Source: Clostridiales bacterium
Lineage (GTDB): Bacteria > Bacillota > Clostridia > Peptostreptococcales > Acidaminobacteraceae
Assembly: GCA_016342415.1 (NCBI GenBank)
Contig: JAEIOD010000007.1
Span: forward strand, 124,001-188,000
Reading direction: 5' to 3'
DNA: 64,000 nucleotides
In this document: piece by piece, positions 17,060 through 28,061 of the stretch
Layout: each line of letters opens with the position of its first letter
Position numbering within the stretch: the first letter of the stretch is position 1
Position numbers and translations under genes: made by a program
The notes under the pieces: model-generated
Seen by the model: the letters and a program-made list of their open reading frames with translations, nothing else
What the model was told of the DNA's origin: nothing
The model's database searches: none

Positions 17060-18274
17060 ATGAAAAAAATAGTGATATTAATGTTTCTGCTATTCGCCTT
17101 AATCGGATGTCAATCAGAAGTATCAAAATCAATAGATACTTACGCTGAATGGGATGATGTGATCTCTGATGGCAGTAAGAAAGAGGTCACCATATTGATG
17201 TGGGGTGGCAATGAAAGCATCAATCAGTATATGGATGGTTTTGTAAGTGATTCATTAAACGAAAAATATGGTATAACACTTCAGAGGGTACCAATGAACG
17301 CACCAGAATACTTGGCAAAACTTATAAATGAAAAAAAGGGTGGTGTAGAAGTGGGCACTGCAGATCTTTTATGGATCAATGCTGAAAACTTTAGAACGGC
17401 AAAAGAAGGTCAGTTACTGGATGGACCGTTTACGTCTCTGCTTCCTAATTTGAATACTTTTTATGATAATTCTGCTAGTGATTTGAATTACGACTCTGGT
17501 ATTGAAATTGAGGGTTATGAAGGTATTTGGGGACGAGCTCAATTGGTATTTAGTTATGATGAAATATCTTTAGAAGCTCCTAAATCGTACCAAGAGCTTT
17601 TGGATTACGCTAAATCAAATCCGGGTAGAATAACTTATCCAAGATTACCTGACGACTTTGTTGGTGTCGCTTTTGTAAGAAATGCCTATTATGAATTAAC
17701 AGGCGAATCAGATGTTTTTCAAACGGATATGTCCAAAGAAGCATTTGAAGAGTTGTCAGAACCAGTTATGGCATATTTCAAAACTCTCAGTTCATATCTT
17801 TGGAATGAAGGTGAGACATATCCAGCAACGCAAGCACAATTAGATGAATTATTTAGAAATGGTGAAATTGATTTAACAATGGGATTTGAAATTGGTAAAA
17901 CAGCTGGTTTAGTTGCTTCTGGTGTTTATCCAGAAACAGTTTCTACATTTGTATTTGATACAGGCACTATTGGTAATTCCCACTATCTAGCGATTCCATA
18001 CAATGCACCTGAAAAAGCAGCGGCATTACTTGTAATGGATTTTTTACAGAGTCCTGAAGCACAGATTGAAAAGATGAAATCAGATGTATGGGGTGATATG
18101 CCAGCATTTGATGTTGATAAAATGGACGAAAAGATGTTAAGTATTTTAAAAACAATTGAAGGCAAACCTGGTGCTCTATCACTAGATGAGTTAACTCAAA
18201 AAAGAAATCCTGAAATGAAAGCCCAGTATATAGAATGGATTAAAGAATTATGGATAGAAAATATCGGAGAGTAG
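17060..18274 (+). CDS. YnjB-like ABC substrate-binding lipoprotein
   Basis: The 404-residue protein has a lipoprotein signal ending in LIGC (Cys18 or so). The mature part reads EVTILMWGGNESINQYMDGF and AEYLAKLINEKK-like segments typical of family 1/6 solute-binding proteins, with GTADLLWINAENFRTAKEGQLLDGPF close to the YnjB group. With two permeases and an ATPase it forms a complete importer. The substrate of YnjBCD systems is not firmly established. The permease gene starts 25 bases before its end. Confidence 0.85.
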   Translation: MKKIVILMFLLFALIGCQSEVSKSIDTYAEWDDVISDGSKKEVTILMWGGNESINQYMDGFVSDSLNEKYGITLQRVPMNAPEYLAKLINEKKGGVEVGTADLLWINAENFRTAKEGQLLDGPFTSLLPNLNTFYDNSASDLNYDSGIEIEGYEGIWGRAQLVFSYDEISLEAPKSYQELLDYAKSNPGRITYPRLPDDFVGVAFVRNAYYELTGESDVFQTDMSKEAFEELSEPVMAYFKTLSSYLWNEGETYPATQAQLDELFRNGEIDLTMGFEIGKTAGLVASGVYPETVSTFVFDTGTIGNSHYLAIPYNAPEKAAALLVMDFLQSPEAQIEKMKSDVWGDMPAFDVDKMDEKMLSILKTIEGKPGALSLDELTQKRNPEMKAQYIEWIKELWIENIGE

Positions 18275-19122
18275 TGTTATTAAGTCCTATAACGTTATTA
18301 TATAGTTTGTTGATTGGTGGTGGTTTTTGGATTATCTTAAAGGAGAGTTTTGGTATTATACCCATTCTTGGATTTGATGAGATGACGTTTAGCTACTACT
18401 TAAAAGTCATGCATATGAATGGCTTTTTTCATAGTGTCCTTTTCGCACTGTACCTTGCTGTTGTCTCATCAGTGATTTCCATGGTGATAGGAACATGGAT
18501 AGCATATAGATTAACACGTTCAAAGAATCAACGATTAAAAAGTGTGATTAACTTAATTATGGGCTTAGGTATCATGTTGCCTTATCTCTATATGGTATTT
18601 ATAACCATGTTATTTTTAAGTCAATCAGGGCTGATTTCCAGAGTAATATATATGTTTAATGTGACGGAACTGCCCTCTGACTTTCCTAATCTGTTGTATG
18701 GTCGTTTAGGAATTGGTATTATAATAGTTTATGTATTAAAAGGCATACCATTTGTTTTTTTACTAACTTTAAATGTGATGTCTCAGATTAGTATTAATTT
18801 CGAGCAAGTGGCAATGACGCTTGGAAGCAATAACAAACAAATATTCAAGAAAATATATCTTCCTTTATCAAGGGATACAATAGTATGGTCGGGGATGGTT
18901 TTGTTTGCATATGATTTGGGTTCTTTTGAAGTCCCTTATATTTTCGGCAATTTAAAATCAAAGAGTTTTTCTGTGATGTTATACAGCGAATACTTAAAGC
19001 CAAGTATTATTTCTATACCAACGACAATGGCTATGACAGTTATATTATTTGGTATAAGTATTGTATCTGTTATATTATTTGCATTATTTGTTAGAAACGT
19101 TATCAGGAGGCTTCACCGATGA
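18250..19122 (+). CDS. ABC importer permease (YnjC-like, first half)
   Basis: The 290-residue membrane protein has about six helices and the permease coupling loop EQVAMTLGSNNKQIFKKIYLPLSRD, the EAA motif of binding-protein-dependent importers. It overlaps the binding-protein gene by 25 bases and the second permease by 4. In E. coli YnjC the two permease halves are fused; here they are separate genes. Confidence 0.87.
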   Translation: MDRKYRRVVLLSPITLLYSLLIGGGFWIILKESFGIIPILGFDEMTFSYYLKVMHMNGFFHSVLFALYLAVVSSVISMVIGTWIAYRLTRSKNQRLKSVINLIMGLGIMLPYLYMVFITMLFLSQSGLISRVIYMFNVTELPSDFPNLLYGRLGIGIIIVYVLKGIPFVFLLTLNVMSQISINFEQVAMTLGSNNKQIFKKIYLPLSRDTIVWSGMVLFAYDLGSFEVPYIFGNLKSKSFSVMLYSEYLKPSIISIPTTMAMTVILFGISIVSVILFALFVRNVIRRLHR

Positions 19123-19898
19123 AAAAAATAATAGCATGGTTTATCCTGTTACTGCCGATATTTTATTTAATACTATTATCATTTCATTCTTATCATAAAT
19201 TTCCTGTTGTGATACCAAAAACATTTACTTGGTTATATTGGTCAGATGTTTTAATAAAAAACTCTTTGTTTTATAGAGGATTAATCAGTAGCATTGCCAT
19301 TGGTTTTATGACAGCATGTTTATCGACCCTTATTGGATTTATGACCGGAAGAGCTGTCGTTTATCATTTAAACGGATTCACTAAAACCATTGCAATAATA
19401 ATAGCCATTCCATTGATGATACCAGGTATGATTATGTTTCTTGGGATGCAACAAATTTTAATACAGAGTCCATTCATCAATTCAATTATTGGAGTCGTGA
19501 TTGCACATACTGTGATATGTATACCGTATACTAGTAATATTGCAATCGCCTATTTCACAGGAATACCAAGGGAGTTTGAAGAGGTTACTAAAACATTAGG
19601 CGGAAAAGGAATTATCACTTTAAAAAAAGTGATTCTACCACTTATATTACCAGGCATTTTGATGTCCATGAGTATTAGTTTTTTAATATCAAATACAGAG
19701 TACTTTTCTACTTTTCTAATTGGTGGCGGTAAAGTTGTCTCGTTATCGATGTTGATGTTTCCCTATATTACAAATGCAGATTATGGCCATACGGCAGTGA
19801 TGGGACTGATCTTTATTGGCGTTCACAGTTTGTTGTTTTTAGGTATGCAAATTCTTATAAAAAGCCGCCAGAACAAAGTGTTCTACGAAGGAGATTAA
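19119..19898 (+). CDS. ABC importer permease (second)
   Basis: This 259-residue permease has the EAA loop EFEEVTKTLGGKGIITLKKVILPLILPGI near residue 155 and five to six membrane helices. It partners with the upstream permease and is directly followed by the ATPase gene with no gap. The start follows CAGGAGGCTTCACCG. Confidence 0.88.
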   Translation: MKKIIAWFILLLPIFYLILLSFHSYHKFPVVIPKTFTWLYWSDVLIKNSLFYRGLISSIAIGFMTACLSTLIGFMTGRAVVYHLNGFTKTIAIIIAIPLMIPGMIMFLGMQQILIQSPFINSIIGVVIAHTVICIPYTSNIAIAYFTGIPREFEEVTKTLGGKGIITLKKVILPLILPGILMSMSISFLISNTEYFSTFLIGGGKVVSLSMLMFPYITNADYGHTAVMGLIFIGVHSLLFLGMQILIKSRQNKVFYEGD

Positions 19899-20897
19899 AT
19901 GAGATTAACCATAAAAAATTTAAGCGTATCTTATGAAAATATAGTAATTGACTCTTTAAATCTGACTGTAGAGAATGGAGAATTCTGCACATTGATTGGT
20001 CACTCGGGTACTGGAAAAAGTACCATCTTAAAGAGTGTTGCTGGACTTATTGACATTCAAGCTGATGATATCACTTTAAACGGTGAGTCCATTTTGACAC
20101 TTTCAGCAGATAAAAGAGAAATAGGATTTGTTTTTCAAAAACCTTTACTGTTTCCACATTTAACAGTTGAGGAAAATATAAGCTTTTCATTAGAAATCAG
20201 AAAGTGGTCTTCAATAAAAAAGGTGAACCGAGTTAATGAGTTGATTCAATTACTAGAGTTAGAGGGGCTTGAAAAAAGGTATCCTAATGAGATATCTGGT
20301 GGACAACAGCAACGAGTTGCAATCGGTAGGGCAATGGCTTTTAATCCTAAAATAATTTTAATGGATGAACCGTTCTCTAGTTTGGATCCAAGACTTAGAA
20401 TTTCCATGGGAGAGTTTTTAAAAGAGTTACAGATAAAATTGAATCTGACCATTGTTTTTGTCACTCACGATCCTTTAGAAGCATTAAGGTTATCCGATAA
20501 AATTGCATTTGTCCATCAGAAGACAATTATTCAAAATGACATCCCTAACGTTATTTATAACAAACCCAAAGCTAAAATCATTGGAGACTTTTTTGGTAAA
20601 GCCAATTGGATTGACGGAATAGTTAAAGATAACATGTTTTCATGTGATTTCTTTAAGATTGAAATGATTGTAGAAGAGGGGTTGTACACTGTTTTATTGA
20701 GACCGCACCAAATTGAAATCTTAGAAGGTGATGTTTGGCTGATTGAACAAGTGAAGCTTCTTGGAAAAGAAACACATTATCTTTTGAGATTTAAAGACCA
20801 TTTTATATGGGTTGAAGTAAAAGGAGAACCTAAAAACAAACTAGGTGATACCGTGAATATACATATTGAGAACATTCAACATTATCTGAAAAGGTAA
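19899..20897 (+). CDS. ABC importer ATPase (CysA/PotA-like)
   Basis: The 332-residue ATPase has Walker A LIGHSGTGKSTILK, Q-loop FVFQKPLLFPHLTV, signature ISGGQQQRVAIGRAM, Walker B IILMDEPFSSLDP and H-loop VTHDPLEAL. A C-terminal TOBE-like regulatory domain (about 230-332) contains YTVLLRPHQIEIL. It completes the YnjBCD-like importer. Confidence 0.93.
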   Translation: MRLTIKNLSVSYENIVIDSLNLTVENGEFCTLIGHSGTGKSTILKSVAGLIDIQADDITLNGESILTLSADKREIGFVFQKPLLFPHLTVEENISFSLEIRKWSSIKKVNRVNELIQLLELEGLEKRYPNEISGGQQQRVAIGRAMAFNPKIILMDEPFSSLDPRLRISMGEFLKELQIKLNLTIVFVTHDPLEALRLSDKIAFVHQKTIIQNDIPNVIYNKPKAKIIGDFFGKANWIDGIVKDNMFSCDFFKIEMIVEEGLYTVLLRPHQIEILEGDVWLIEQVKLLGKETHYLLRFKDHFIWVEVKGEPKNKLGDTVNIHIENIQHYLKR

Positions 20898-21278
20898 TGG
20901 TTTATTTGTATAATATAAAGAAATGTATTTGTTGGTGTTTGCAAATAAAATAATGGATAAAAAAGTGTGTTGAAAAAGTCAAACGGTGCAGGGGATTCAA
21001 CTGACAACTCTAATTAATTTATCTGTAATGATCAGAAAATATTTTTAAGAATTAATATGATTTATGGACAATTCACTTACATCGGAAATCTGAAAACTAT
21101 AAAACTTCAAAACGGTGCAATAAGCTGATTGTAGAAGAAATAGAATCCCGAGTAGTCAAAAAAACTATGATGTATATGGAAGTGTTAAGGTTTTATGGAC
21201 ATAGATATAAAAGCTGAAAATATAAATTAAAGCTTGTATATTTAGAAATATTTTGTTAAGCTTTTATCAATTAAATAG
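20898..21278. other. Intergenic stretch before the FMN riboswitch
   Basis: No gene of convincing length was found. Two short motifs occur twice: AACGGTGCA (about 20978 and 21112) and TTTATGGACA (about 21060 and 21192). The rib promoter should lie at the right end, but I could not choose a clear -35/-10 pair. It could contain a decayed gene; I do not recognise one. Confidence 0.5.
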
Positions 21279-21389
21279 TTCCTTCAGGGCAGGGTGAAAT
21301 TCCCGACCGGCGGTAAAGTCCGCGAGCCGAAAGGCTGACTTGGTGTAATTCCAAGACCGACAGTAAAGTCTGGATGGTAGAAGGAGAAG
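21279..21389 (+). promoter_or_regulatory. FMN riboswitch (RFN element)
   Basis: All conserved RFN blocks are present: TTCAGGGCAGGGTGAAATTC, CCCGACCGGCGGTAAAGTC, CGCGAGCCGAAAGGCTGA, and CCGACAGTAAAGTCTGGATG followed by GAAGGAGAA. It sits upstream of a terminator and the complete riboflavin operon. Binding of FMN should allow the terminator to form and stop riboflavin synthesis. Confidence 0.98.
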
Positions 21390-21426
21390 TATAGGTTTTT
21401 TTAGGAAACCCTATTTTTGTGAACAC

Positions 21427-21462
21427 GCTCTGAAGATTTTTTGTCTTCAGGGCTTTTTATTT
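21427..21462 (+). terminator. Riboswitch-controlled terminator
   Basis: GCTCTGAAGA (21427-21436) and TCTTCAGGGC (21444-21453) form a 10-bp stem followed by TTTTTATTT. It lies between the RFN aptamer and the ribD ribosome site, as in transcription-attenuating FMN switches. Confidence 0.93.
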
Positions 21463-21485
21463 GCCTTGAAGAAAGAAGGAGGCAA

Positions 21486-22574
21486 ATGAAAGAGAAATTT
21501 ATGTTAGAAGCTATTAGGCTAGCAAAAAAAGGGATTGGATTTACAAATCCTAATCCTCTGGTTGGTGCAGTTCTTGTAAAAGAGGATACAATTTTAAGCA
21601 GAGGTTATCACAGGTTTTATTCAGGACCTCATGCAGAAGTGGAGGTTATCAAAAAGATACACGATTTTACTGATACAACACTTTATGTCACCTTAGAACC
21701 TTGCTGTCATCACGGTAAAACACCACCCTGTACGGACTTGATTATTAAGAGTGGTATAAAAAAAGTTGTGATTGGTACACTAGATCCAAATCCTTTAGTT
21801 GCAGGTAAAGGTGTGGAGATACTTAGGAAACATGGTGTTGACGTAGAAGTTGGCTGTTTGGAATCAGAAGTAAAACAGATGAATGAAATATTTAATCACT
21901 ATATTTTGGAAAAGACTCCTTATGTCATCTTAAAATACGCTATGACATTGGATGGAAAAATCGCTACGATGACAGGTGACTCCAAATGGATAACCAATGA
22001 ATCGTCTAGAAAATTGGTCCACGAAACAAGACAACAAGTTATGGGCATTCTAATTGGTGTGAATACAGTCCTTTCAGATGATCCAGAATTAACAACACGA
22101 CTAGAGAAGAAGTGTTCACATCCTAAGCCTATCATTTTAGATACAAATGGAAGAATTCCATTAACATCAAAGTTACTTAAAAGGCCAGCTATTATAGCAA
22201 CTCATCATATGAGTGATGACAAAAGAAGCATACTCAAAGGTATGGATATAGAAGTTATGGATATACCCTTAAAAGATCAATATTTGGATTTAGAGATACT
22301 TTTAGAGACACTTGGCGAGTATGGATTAGACAGTATTTTAGTTGAAGGTGGTGCTAAAATACATGGCAGCTTTTTAAAACAACATTTGGTTCATAAAGTT
22401 CAAGCATTTATAGCACCTAAATTAATAGGAGATGGTATAAGTCCAGTACAAGGTATGGCTAATGAGAAGATGTCCGAAGCTGTGGAACTACATCAAATAG
22501 CATATAGGTTTTTTGACAATGATATTCTAGTTGAAGGGTATACAAAGGAGGGGTTATGTTTACAGGCATTGTAG
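21486..22574 (+). CDS. ribD: RibD, riboflavin deaminase/reductase
   Basis: The bifunctional enzyme of 362 residues deaminates and then reduces the early pyrimidine intermediate of riboflavin synthesis. The deaminase half shows the zinc site HAEVEVI and EPCCHHGKTPPCTD; the reductase half contains LKYAMTLDGKIAT and SILVEGGAKIHGSFL. The ATG at 21486 with AAGGAGG upstream is the real start. An upstream in-frame codon at 21441 falls inside the terminator and is rejected. The end overlaps ribE by 19 bases. Confidence 0.97.
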   Translation: MKEKFMLEAIRLAKKGIGFTNPNPLVGAVLVKEDTILSRGYHRFYSGPHAEVEVIKKIHDFTDTTLYVTLEPCCHHGKTPPCTDLIIKSGIKKVVIGTLDPNPLVAGKGVEILRKHGVDVEVGCLESEVKQMNEIFNHYILEKTPYVILKYAMTLDGKIATMTGDSKWITNESSRKLVHETRQQVMGILIGVNTVLSDDPELTTRLEKKCSHPKPIILDTNGRIPLTSKLLKRPAIIATHHMSDDKRSILKGMDIEVMDIPLKDQYLDLEILLETLGEYGLDSILVEGGAKIHGSFLKQHLVHKVQAFIAPKLIGDGISPVQGMANEKMSEAVELHQIAYRFFDNDILVEGYTKEGLCLQAL

Positions 22575-23191
22575 AGGAAATAGGTTTTATCAAAAAAATA
22601 GATAGAAAAGGTCAAGGTCTACAATTAATGATTTCATGTCATAGGATTTTAGATGATATAAAGATTGGTGATAGTATTTCTACCAACGGGGTCTGTTTGA
22701 CCGTTACTTCTTTTGGCGGTGATTATTATACGGCTGATGTGATGCCTGAAACTGCTAAATTGAGTACTTTTAATTATTTGAAAACTGGCGAGTCTGTTAA
22801 TTTGGAAAGAGCATTGGCTTTAGGAAATCGATTTGGTGGACATATGGTCTCGGGTCATATTGATGGAATCGGTGAAATTATCAGAAAAGTAAAAGATAGC
22901 AACGCCACACGGTTATTGATCAGATGCTCAGAAGAGCTTCTAAGATATGTTGTAAAAAAAGGCTCAATTACATTAGATGGCATTAGTTTAACAGTGGCTT
23001 CTCTAACTAATTGTGAATTTGAAGTATCCATTATCCCTCAAACCAAAGAGGAAACAACCTTGCTTAGTAAAGCAATAGGACAATACATCAATATAGAAAA
23101 TGATATAGTAGCGAAATATATAGAGAAGTTTATGCCTACTAATAAAAATACAATAACCACGGATTTTTTAAAGAAGAATGGATTTATGTAA
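22556..23191 (+). CDS. ribE: Riboflavin synthase alpha chain
   Basis: The 211-residue enzyme joins two lumazine molecules to make riboflavin. It shows the duplicated fold: [10 protein letters not shown] at the start, NGVCLTV and [12 protein letters not shown] in the first barrel region, and LDGISLTV in the second. It starts inside the end of ribD behind AAAGGAGG. Its length fits the family. Confidence 0.97.
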   Translation: MFTGIVEEIGFIKKIDRKGQGLQLMISCHRILDDIKIGDSISTNGVCLTVTSFGGDYYTADVMPETAKLSTFNYLKTGESVNLERALALGNRFGGHMVSGHIDGIGEIIRKVKDSNATRLLIRCSEELLRYVVKKGSITLDGISLTVASLTNCEFEVSIIPQTKEETTLLSKAIGQYINIENDIVAKYIEKFMPTNKNTITTDFLKKNGFM

Positions 23192-23201
23192 AGGAGGAGT
23201 T

Positions 23202-24395
23202 ATGTTTGATTCGATTGAATCGGCTTTAACAGCGATAAAAAATGGCGAAATGATCATCGTTGTGGATGATGAAGATAGAGAGAATGAAGGCGACCTTCTG
23301 ATGGCTGCTGAACATGCAACAACTGAAGCTATCAATTTTATGGCAACTAACGGTAAAGGTCTTATTTGTGTACCGATGGAAAAGAACCGATTAGATGCAT
23401 TGGATATCCCAGTGATGATTCAAGATAATACCGATCCGAAAGAAACCGCCTTTACAGTTTCTGTCGATGCAATAACAACAACGACCGGTATTTCAGCAAG
23501 TGAAAGAGCTATCACCATCATGAGTTTAATTGACGAGACATCCAAACCAACAGATTTTACAAAACCCGGGCATATATTTCCTTTGATTGCTAAAAGTGGT
23601 GGTGTTCTTAAACGTGCAGGACATACTGAGGCTGCTGTGGATATAGCACTATTAGCAGGACTTAAACCAGCAGGTATTATTTGTGAAATTATGAATGACG
23701 ATGGTACCATGGCAAGAGTCCCTGATCTTATAAAATACAAAGAAAAACATCAATTAAAAATGATTACAATTGCTGACCTAATAGCTTATAGACTTCTTAA
23801 TGATTCTTTAGTTGAGAGAGTTTCTGAAGCCAATATGCCAACCAAACATGGTGACTTTAAAATGGTGGGTTATATCAACAAACTAAGTGGTGAACATCAT
23901 GTGGCATTGGTTAAAGGGGATATTACATCTACAGAACCGATTTTAATAAGAGTACATTCAGAGTGTTTAACAGGAGATGCTTTTGGATCACTCAGATGTG
24001 ATTGCGGTGAACAATTGGATGCAGCTATGGCTGCTATTGAATCAGAGGGCAAAGGTATTTTACTATATATGCGTCAAGAAGGTAGAGGGATTGGACTGAT
24101 CAATAAAATTAAAGCTTATGCTTTACAAGATGAAGGTTATGATACTGTAGATGCAAATCTAGCTCTAGGATTTGATGAAGACTTAAGAGATTATGGGATA
24201 GGAGCACAGATTTTATTTGATTTAAAAGCCAATAGAATTAAGATGATGACAAACAACCCACTAAAAATATCGGGTTTATCCAGTTATGGAATAGAAGTTG
24301 TCGAAAGAGTATCAATAGAAATGAATCATAATGAGAAAAATGCGTATTACTTAAAAACTAAAAAAAATAGAATGGGACATATACTTGATATTTAG
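23202..24395 (+). CDS. ribBA: RibBA: DHBP synthase / GTP cyclohydrolase II
   Basis: The 397-residue fusion provides both entry reactions of riboflavin synthesis. The N-terminal half (1-200) is DHBP synthase with [12 protein letters not shown] and TKPGHIFPL and [11 protein letters not shown]. The C-terminal half is GTP cyclohydrolase II with zinc ligands in [19 protein letters not shown] and RQEGRGIGL. The ATG at 23202 with AAGGAGG is preferred over an upstream in-frame start at 23178 that lies within ribE. Confidence 0.97.
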   Translation: MFDSIESALTAIKNGEMIIVVDDEDRENEGDLLMAAEHATTEAINFMATNGKGLICVPMEKNRLDALDIPVMIQDNTDPKETAFTVSVDAITTTTGISASERAITIMSLIDETSKPTDFTKPGHIFPLIAKSGGVLKRAGHTEAAVDIALLAGLKPAGIICEIMNDDGTMARVPDLIKYKEKHQLKMITIADLIAYRLLNDSLVERVSEANMPTKHGDFKMVGYINKLSGEHHVALVKGDITSTEPILIRVHSECLTGDAFGSLRCDCGEQLDAAMAAIESEGKGILLYMRQEGRGIGLINKIKAYALQDEGYDTVDANLALGFDEDLRDYGIGAQILFDLKANRIKMMTNNPLKISGLSSYGIEVVERVSIEMNHNEKNAYYLKTKKNRMGHILDI

Positions 24396-24404
24396 GAGGT
24401 CAGT

Positions 24405-24869
24405 ATGAAAACTTATGAAGGTCAATTGGTAGCAACAGGATTGAAATTTTCAATAGTAGTAGGACGATTTAATGAGTTTATAGGCAGCAAATTGCTTTCA
24501 GGGGCCATAGATACCCTTAAAAGACATGGTGTTTGTGAAGACGATATCGAAATTGTTTGGTCACCAGGAGCATTTGAAATTCCTTTAATTGCTAAAAAAC
24601 TGGCTAAAAAGAAGAGTTGTGATGGTATAATTTGTCTGGGTGCAGTCATAAGAGGTGCAACAGCTCACTTTGATTTTGTATCAAGTGAAGTCTCTAAAGG
24701 AATTGCCAATGTATCTCTTCAAGAGGAATTGCCCATTATATTCGGGGTACTGACAACCGATACAATTGAACAGGCAATTGAACGTGCCGGTACAAAAGCG
24801 GGTAATAAAGGTTCAGAAGCTGCCCTTGCTGCAATAGAGATGGCCAATTTGCTGAAAACATTAGTATAA
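24405..24869 (+). CDS. ribH: Lumazine synthase
   Basis: The 154-residue enzyme condenses the pyrimidine with DHBP to give lumazine. Motifs are [34 protein letters not shown] and a terminal [12 protein letters not shown]. It is last in the operon. A weak AT-rich hairpin (about 24888-24912) followed by TTTTATT may be its terminator. Confidence 0.97.
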   Translation: MKTYEGQLVATGLKFSIVVGRFNEFIGSKLLSGAIDTLKRHGVCEDDIEIVWSPGAFEIPLIAKKLAKKKSCDGIICLGAVIRGATAHFDFVSSEVSKGIANVSLQEELPIIFGVLTTDTIEQAIERAGTKAGNKGSEAALAAIEMANLLKTLV

Positions 24870-25000
24870 AACGTTAAGAAATATTTATGATTTCATATGA
24901 TAAATATCTCTTTTATTGTATGTGTGGAAATAGTTTTATACATCAAGCAAATTGCATAATGCGCCTAATTATGATATATATAGTGAATAGGTGGTGAACT

Positions 25001-26020
25001 ATGAAAGAGAAAAATACTATTATAAATACACAACAAATTTACAATCAAAGTACATTACAATTTCAGTTCATTATTAGAGTGGTAGGCACTTTGGTTGGCC
25101 TTCTATTGATCAATATCTCAAGTTATCACAATAATATGACTATGGTCTATGGTGTAGCAATTCTGTTTTTAACAATCAGTATTCTGGTTAGATTTACTAA
25201 TATCAAGGAAAATATAAGGATTCAAAAAATTAATTTATATATGGATGTGCTGGTTATATCTGTCCTCATTATTTTTAGAGGGGGATTAAGAAGTGACTTT
25301 TTCTTGGGATACTACATCATACTAGGTTATGTGTTACTGCTTAGAGATGCTAAGTTACTTTTACGAATCAGTATTTGGATTATCATATTATTTAGTCTGG
25401 TTTCTATTGTATTTACACCGGAAGCTCAATTTTCATTTGGTCGTTTATTAATTCGAGAAACTTTATTGATGGGAACTGTATATTGTCTGTTCAATTACTC
25501 TCGTATGTTAAACAAAGAAATGTCATTAAGAATACAAGCAACGGATTTAGCGCTTCGTGATAATTTAACCAAAACTTACAATAGAAATATTTTGATGAAT
25601 GTAGATGAAATGCTTTTAAAAGAAAGTACAAATGTGTTTATTGTTTTACTGGATATTGATAAGTTTAAAATGATTAATGATACATTCGGGCATATCTACG
25701 GTGATCAGGTCTTGGTATCATTGGGCTCATTATTAAATCAAACCATTCCAACTGAAGATGTTGTCATACGGTATGGTGGAGAGGAATTCCTGATCTTATT
25801 ACAAGACATGACAGAAAAACAGGTTTTTCATATGATTGAATCGATAAAAATTAAGTTCAATCAAATGACTTATGATTGGTATAATTTAGAGACCGATTTA
25901 GCCTTTTCTGCAGGTATTATAAAGAAGAAAGATTCGGAGTCGTTTTCATCGGGTATAGACAGAGCAGATAAAAAACTATATCAAGCGAAATCCGAAGGTA
26001 GAAATAAAGTGATTATGTAA
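25001..26020 (+). CDS. Membrane diguanylate cyclase (GGDEF domain)
   Basis: The 339-residue protein has about six membrane helices in the first 170 residues, then a GGDEF domain from about residue 180: DNLTKTYNRN, LDIDKFKMINDTFGH, and the active-site loop RYGGEEFLILL (GGEEF is a functional variant). It ends with DRADKKLYQAKSEGRNKV. It should make cyclic di-GMP. No RxxD inhibitory site is evident just before GGEEF. Confidence 0.93.
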   Translation: MKEKNTIINTQQIYNQSTLQFQFIIRVVGTLVGLLLINISSYHNNMTMVYGVAILFLTISILVRFTNIKENIRIQKINLYMDVLVISVLIIFRGGLRSDFFLGYYIILGYVLLLRDAKLLLRISIWIIILFSLVSIVFTPEAQFSFGRLLIRETLLMGTVYCLFNYSRMLNKEMSLRIQATDLALRDNLTKTYNRNILMNVDEMLLKESTNVFIVLLDIDKFKMINDTFGHIYGDQVLVSLGSLLNQTIPTEDVVIRYGGEEFLILLQDMTEKQVFHMIESIKIKFNQMTYDWYNLETDLAFSAGIIKKKDSESFSSGIDRADKKLYQAKSEGRNKVIM

Positions 26021-26042
26021 AAACCACTACCGTGGTTTTTTT
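26021..26042 (+). terminator. Terminator of the diguanylate cyclase gene
   Basis: AAACCAC and GTGGTTT form a 7-bp stem with a TACC loop, followed by a T run. Confidence 0.88.
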
Positions 26043-26162
26043 GCTATTTAAATAATTTAGATTATTTAATCAACTTAGGGTATCATTTCATATTTTATTG
26101 TAGTATACTGTGTAGATGCGAGTAAAGAACAAAATAATTTTAATATAGATGAGAGGTTTATT

Positions 26163-27983
26163 ATGAAAAGACAAGACATTTTAAATGTGGCAGTAATTGC
26201 CCATGTTGATGCTGGAAAATCAACACTTGTAGATGCGCTATTATCACAAAGTGGCGTATTTAGAGCGAACGAAGCAGTAGTAGAACAAGTTATGGATTCA
26301 AATGATTTAGAGAGAGAAAGAGGTATTACAATTACCTCAAAGAACTGTGCAATCGAGCATAGTGGATTAAAAATAAACATTGTTGACACACCAGGTCATG
26401 CTGATTTTTCTTCTGAAGTAGAACGTATTATCAGAACTGTAGATACAGCAATTCTATTAGTAGATTCAAGTGAAGGGCCAATGCCACAAACTAGATTCGT
26501 ACTTCAAAAAACTTTAGAACGTGGTTTAAGTCCAATTTTATTCATTAACAAAATTGATAAAAAAGATCAAAGAGCAGAAGAAGTTGTAGATATGACATTT
26601 GACTTATTTGTTGAGTTAGGTGCTACAGATGAGCAACTTGACTTCCCTATTGTATATGGTATCGCAAAAGACGGTGTCGCAATAATTGATATGGCAGATG
26701 AAAGAAATAATTTGGAGCCATTATTTGAGTTATTGGTTGAACGTTATGATACTTATCCCGATTTAGATGATGAGCCTTTACAACTTCAAGTGTCATCATT
26801 GGCTTATGATGATTATTTAGGACGTTTAGGAATTGGAAGAATCACTAAAGGTACTGTTAAAAAAGGTCAAACATTAGCAATCGCTAGAAGAGATGGTACT
26901 GTAGGTAGAGGTAAAGTTTCTAAATTATTGGTTAATGAAGGTCTTAAGAGAGTAGAAAAAGACATGGCTCACAGTGGTGATATCGTTGTCCTAGCAGGAT
27001 TTACTGATATCAGTATTGGTGAAACTTTAGGTATAGCCGATAAATTAGATCCAATGCCAATGATTGAAATTGAAGAGCCAACACTTTCAATGAATTTCTA
27101 TGTAAATGATTCACCTTTTGTTGGTGAAAGTGGTAAATTCTTAACAACAAGACATATCAGAGAAAGACTTCATAAAGAATTAGAAACCAATGTTGGATTA
27201 AAAGTTGAAGAACTTACAACGACTGATGGTTATAAAGTATCAGGTAGAGGTGAACTTCACTTATCAATCTTACTTGAGAACATGAGACGTGAAGGTTACG
27301 AGTTAAGTGTTTCTAAACCAGAAGTATTAATGCATAAAACTGAAAATGGCATTGAAGAGCCTTTTGAAAAAGTTATCATTGATGTACCAGATGCTTATTG
27401 TGGTGGTGTTATCAGTGCAATGAACTTAAGAAAAGGTACTATGGAAAACATGTTTGCTGAAAACGGTTATACACGTTTAGAATTCCTTATTCCAACTAGA
27501 GGTTTATTAGGATACAGATCACAGTTTATCAATGAGACACGTGGTGAAGGTACAATGGTACAGTCATTCCACGCTTATATGCCTTATGCTGGTGAAGTAC
27601 CAAAGAGACTTAATGGTGTTTTAATTGCTCAGGAGAGAACTGCTACAATGGCATATGCTTTATTTAACTTAGGTGAGCGTGCAATCATGTTTGTTGATGC
27701 TGCCGTTAATGTTTATGAAGGTATGATTGTAGGTATGAACTCTAGAAAAGACGATATGATTGTTAATCCTGGAAAGAACAAGAAGTTAACAAACACAAGA
27801 GCTTCTGGTTCAGATGATGCTGTTAAGGTAAGAAAGCCTAGAGTGTTTACACTAGAAGAAGCATTGGAGTTTATTGAGCATGATGAATTGGTTGAAGTAA
27901 CTCCAGCTGTTATTAGATTAAGAAAAAGAGTTCTTAATGCTAATGATCGTCATAGATGGAATAAAGCAAACAACAAAGCTTAA
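26163..27983 (+). CDS. typA: TypA/BipA ribosome-associated GTPase
   Basis: The 606-residue translational GTPase has P-loop AHVDAGKST, switch [14 protein letters not shown] and SSLAY motifs, then EF-G-like domains III and V and the TypA-specific C-terminal part ([20 protein letters not shown]). It acts on the 50S subunit during ribosome assembly and stress. Standing alone between two terminators, it is monocistronic. Length and order match BipA. Confidence 0.97.
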   Translation: MKRQDILNVAVIAHVDAGKSTLVDALLSQSGVFRANEAVVEQVMDSNDLERERGITITSKNCAIEHSGLKINIVDTPGHADFSSEVERIIRTVDTAILLVDSSEGPMPQTRFVLQKTLERGLSPILFINKIDKKDQRAEEVVDMTFDLFVELGATDEQLDFPIVYGIAKDGVAIIDMADERNNLEPLFELLVERYDTYPDLDDEPLQLQVSSLAYDDYLGRLGIGRITKGTVKKGQTLAIARRDGTVGRGKVSKLLVNEGLKRVEKDMAHSGDIVVLAGFTDISIGETLGIADKLDPMPMIEIEEPTLSMNFYVNDSPFVGESGKFLTTRHIRERLHKELETNVGLKVEELTTTDGYKVSGRGELHLSILLENMRREGYELSVSKPEVLMHKTENGIEEPFEKVIIDVPDAYCGGVISAMNLRKGTMENMFAENGYTRLEFLIPTRGLLGYRSQFINETRGEGTMVQSFHAYMPYAGEVPKRLNGVLIAQERTATMAYALFNLGERAIMFVDAAVNVYEGMIVGMNSRKDDMIVNPGKNKKLTNTRASGSDDAVKVRKPRVFTLEEALEFIEHDELVEVTPAVIRLRKRVLNANDRHRWNKANNKA

Positions 27984-27992
27984 TATATTAAA

Positions 27993-28017
27993 ACATCACT
28001 TCGGTGATGTTTTTTTG
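27993..28017 (+). terminator. Terminator of typA
   Basis: ACATCAC and GTGATGT form a stem around the stable TTCG loop, followed by TTTTTT. Confidence 0.92.
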
Positions 28018-28061
28018 AATGTAAACTTCAACTTCGTGTATAAGTATTCTGAGGTGATGAA

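Noticed and set aside
21441..21485. Upstream in-frame extension of RibD
   Set aside because: It begins within the loop of the riboswitch terminator; ATG 21486 has a perfect ribosome site.
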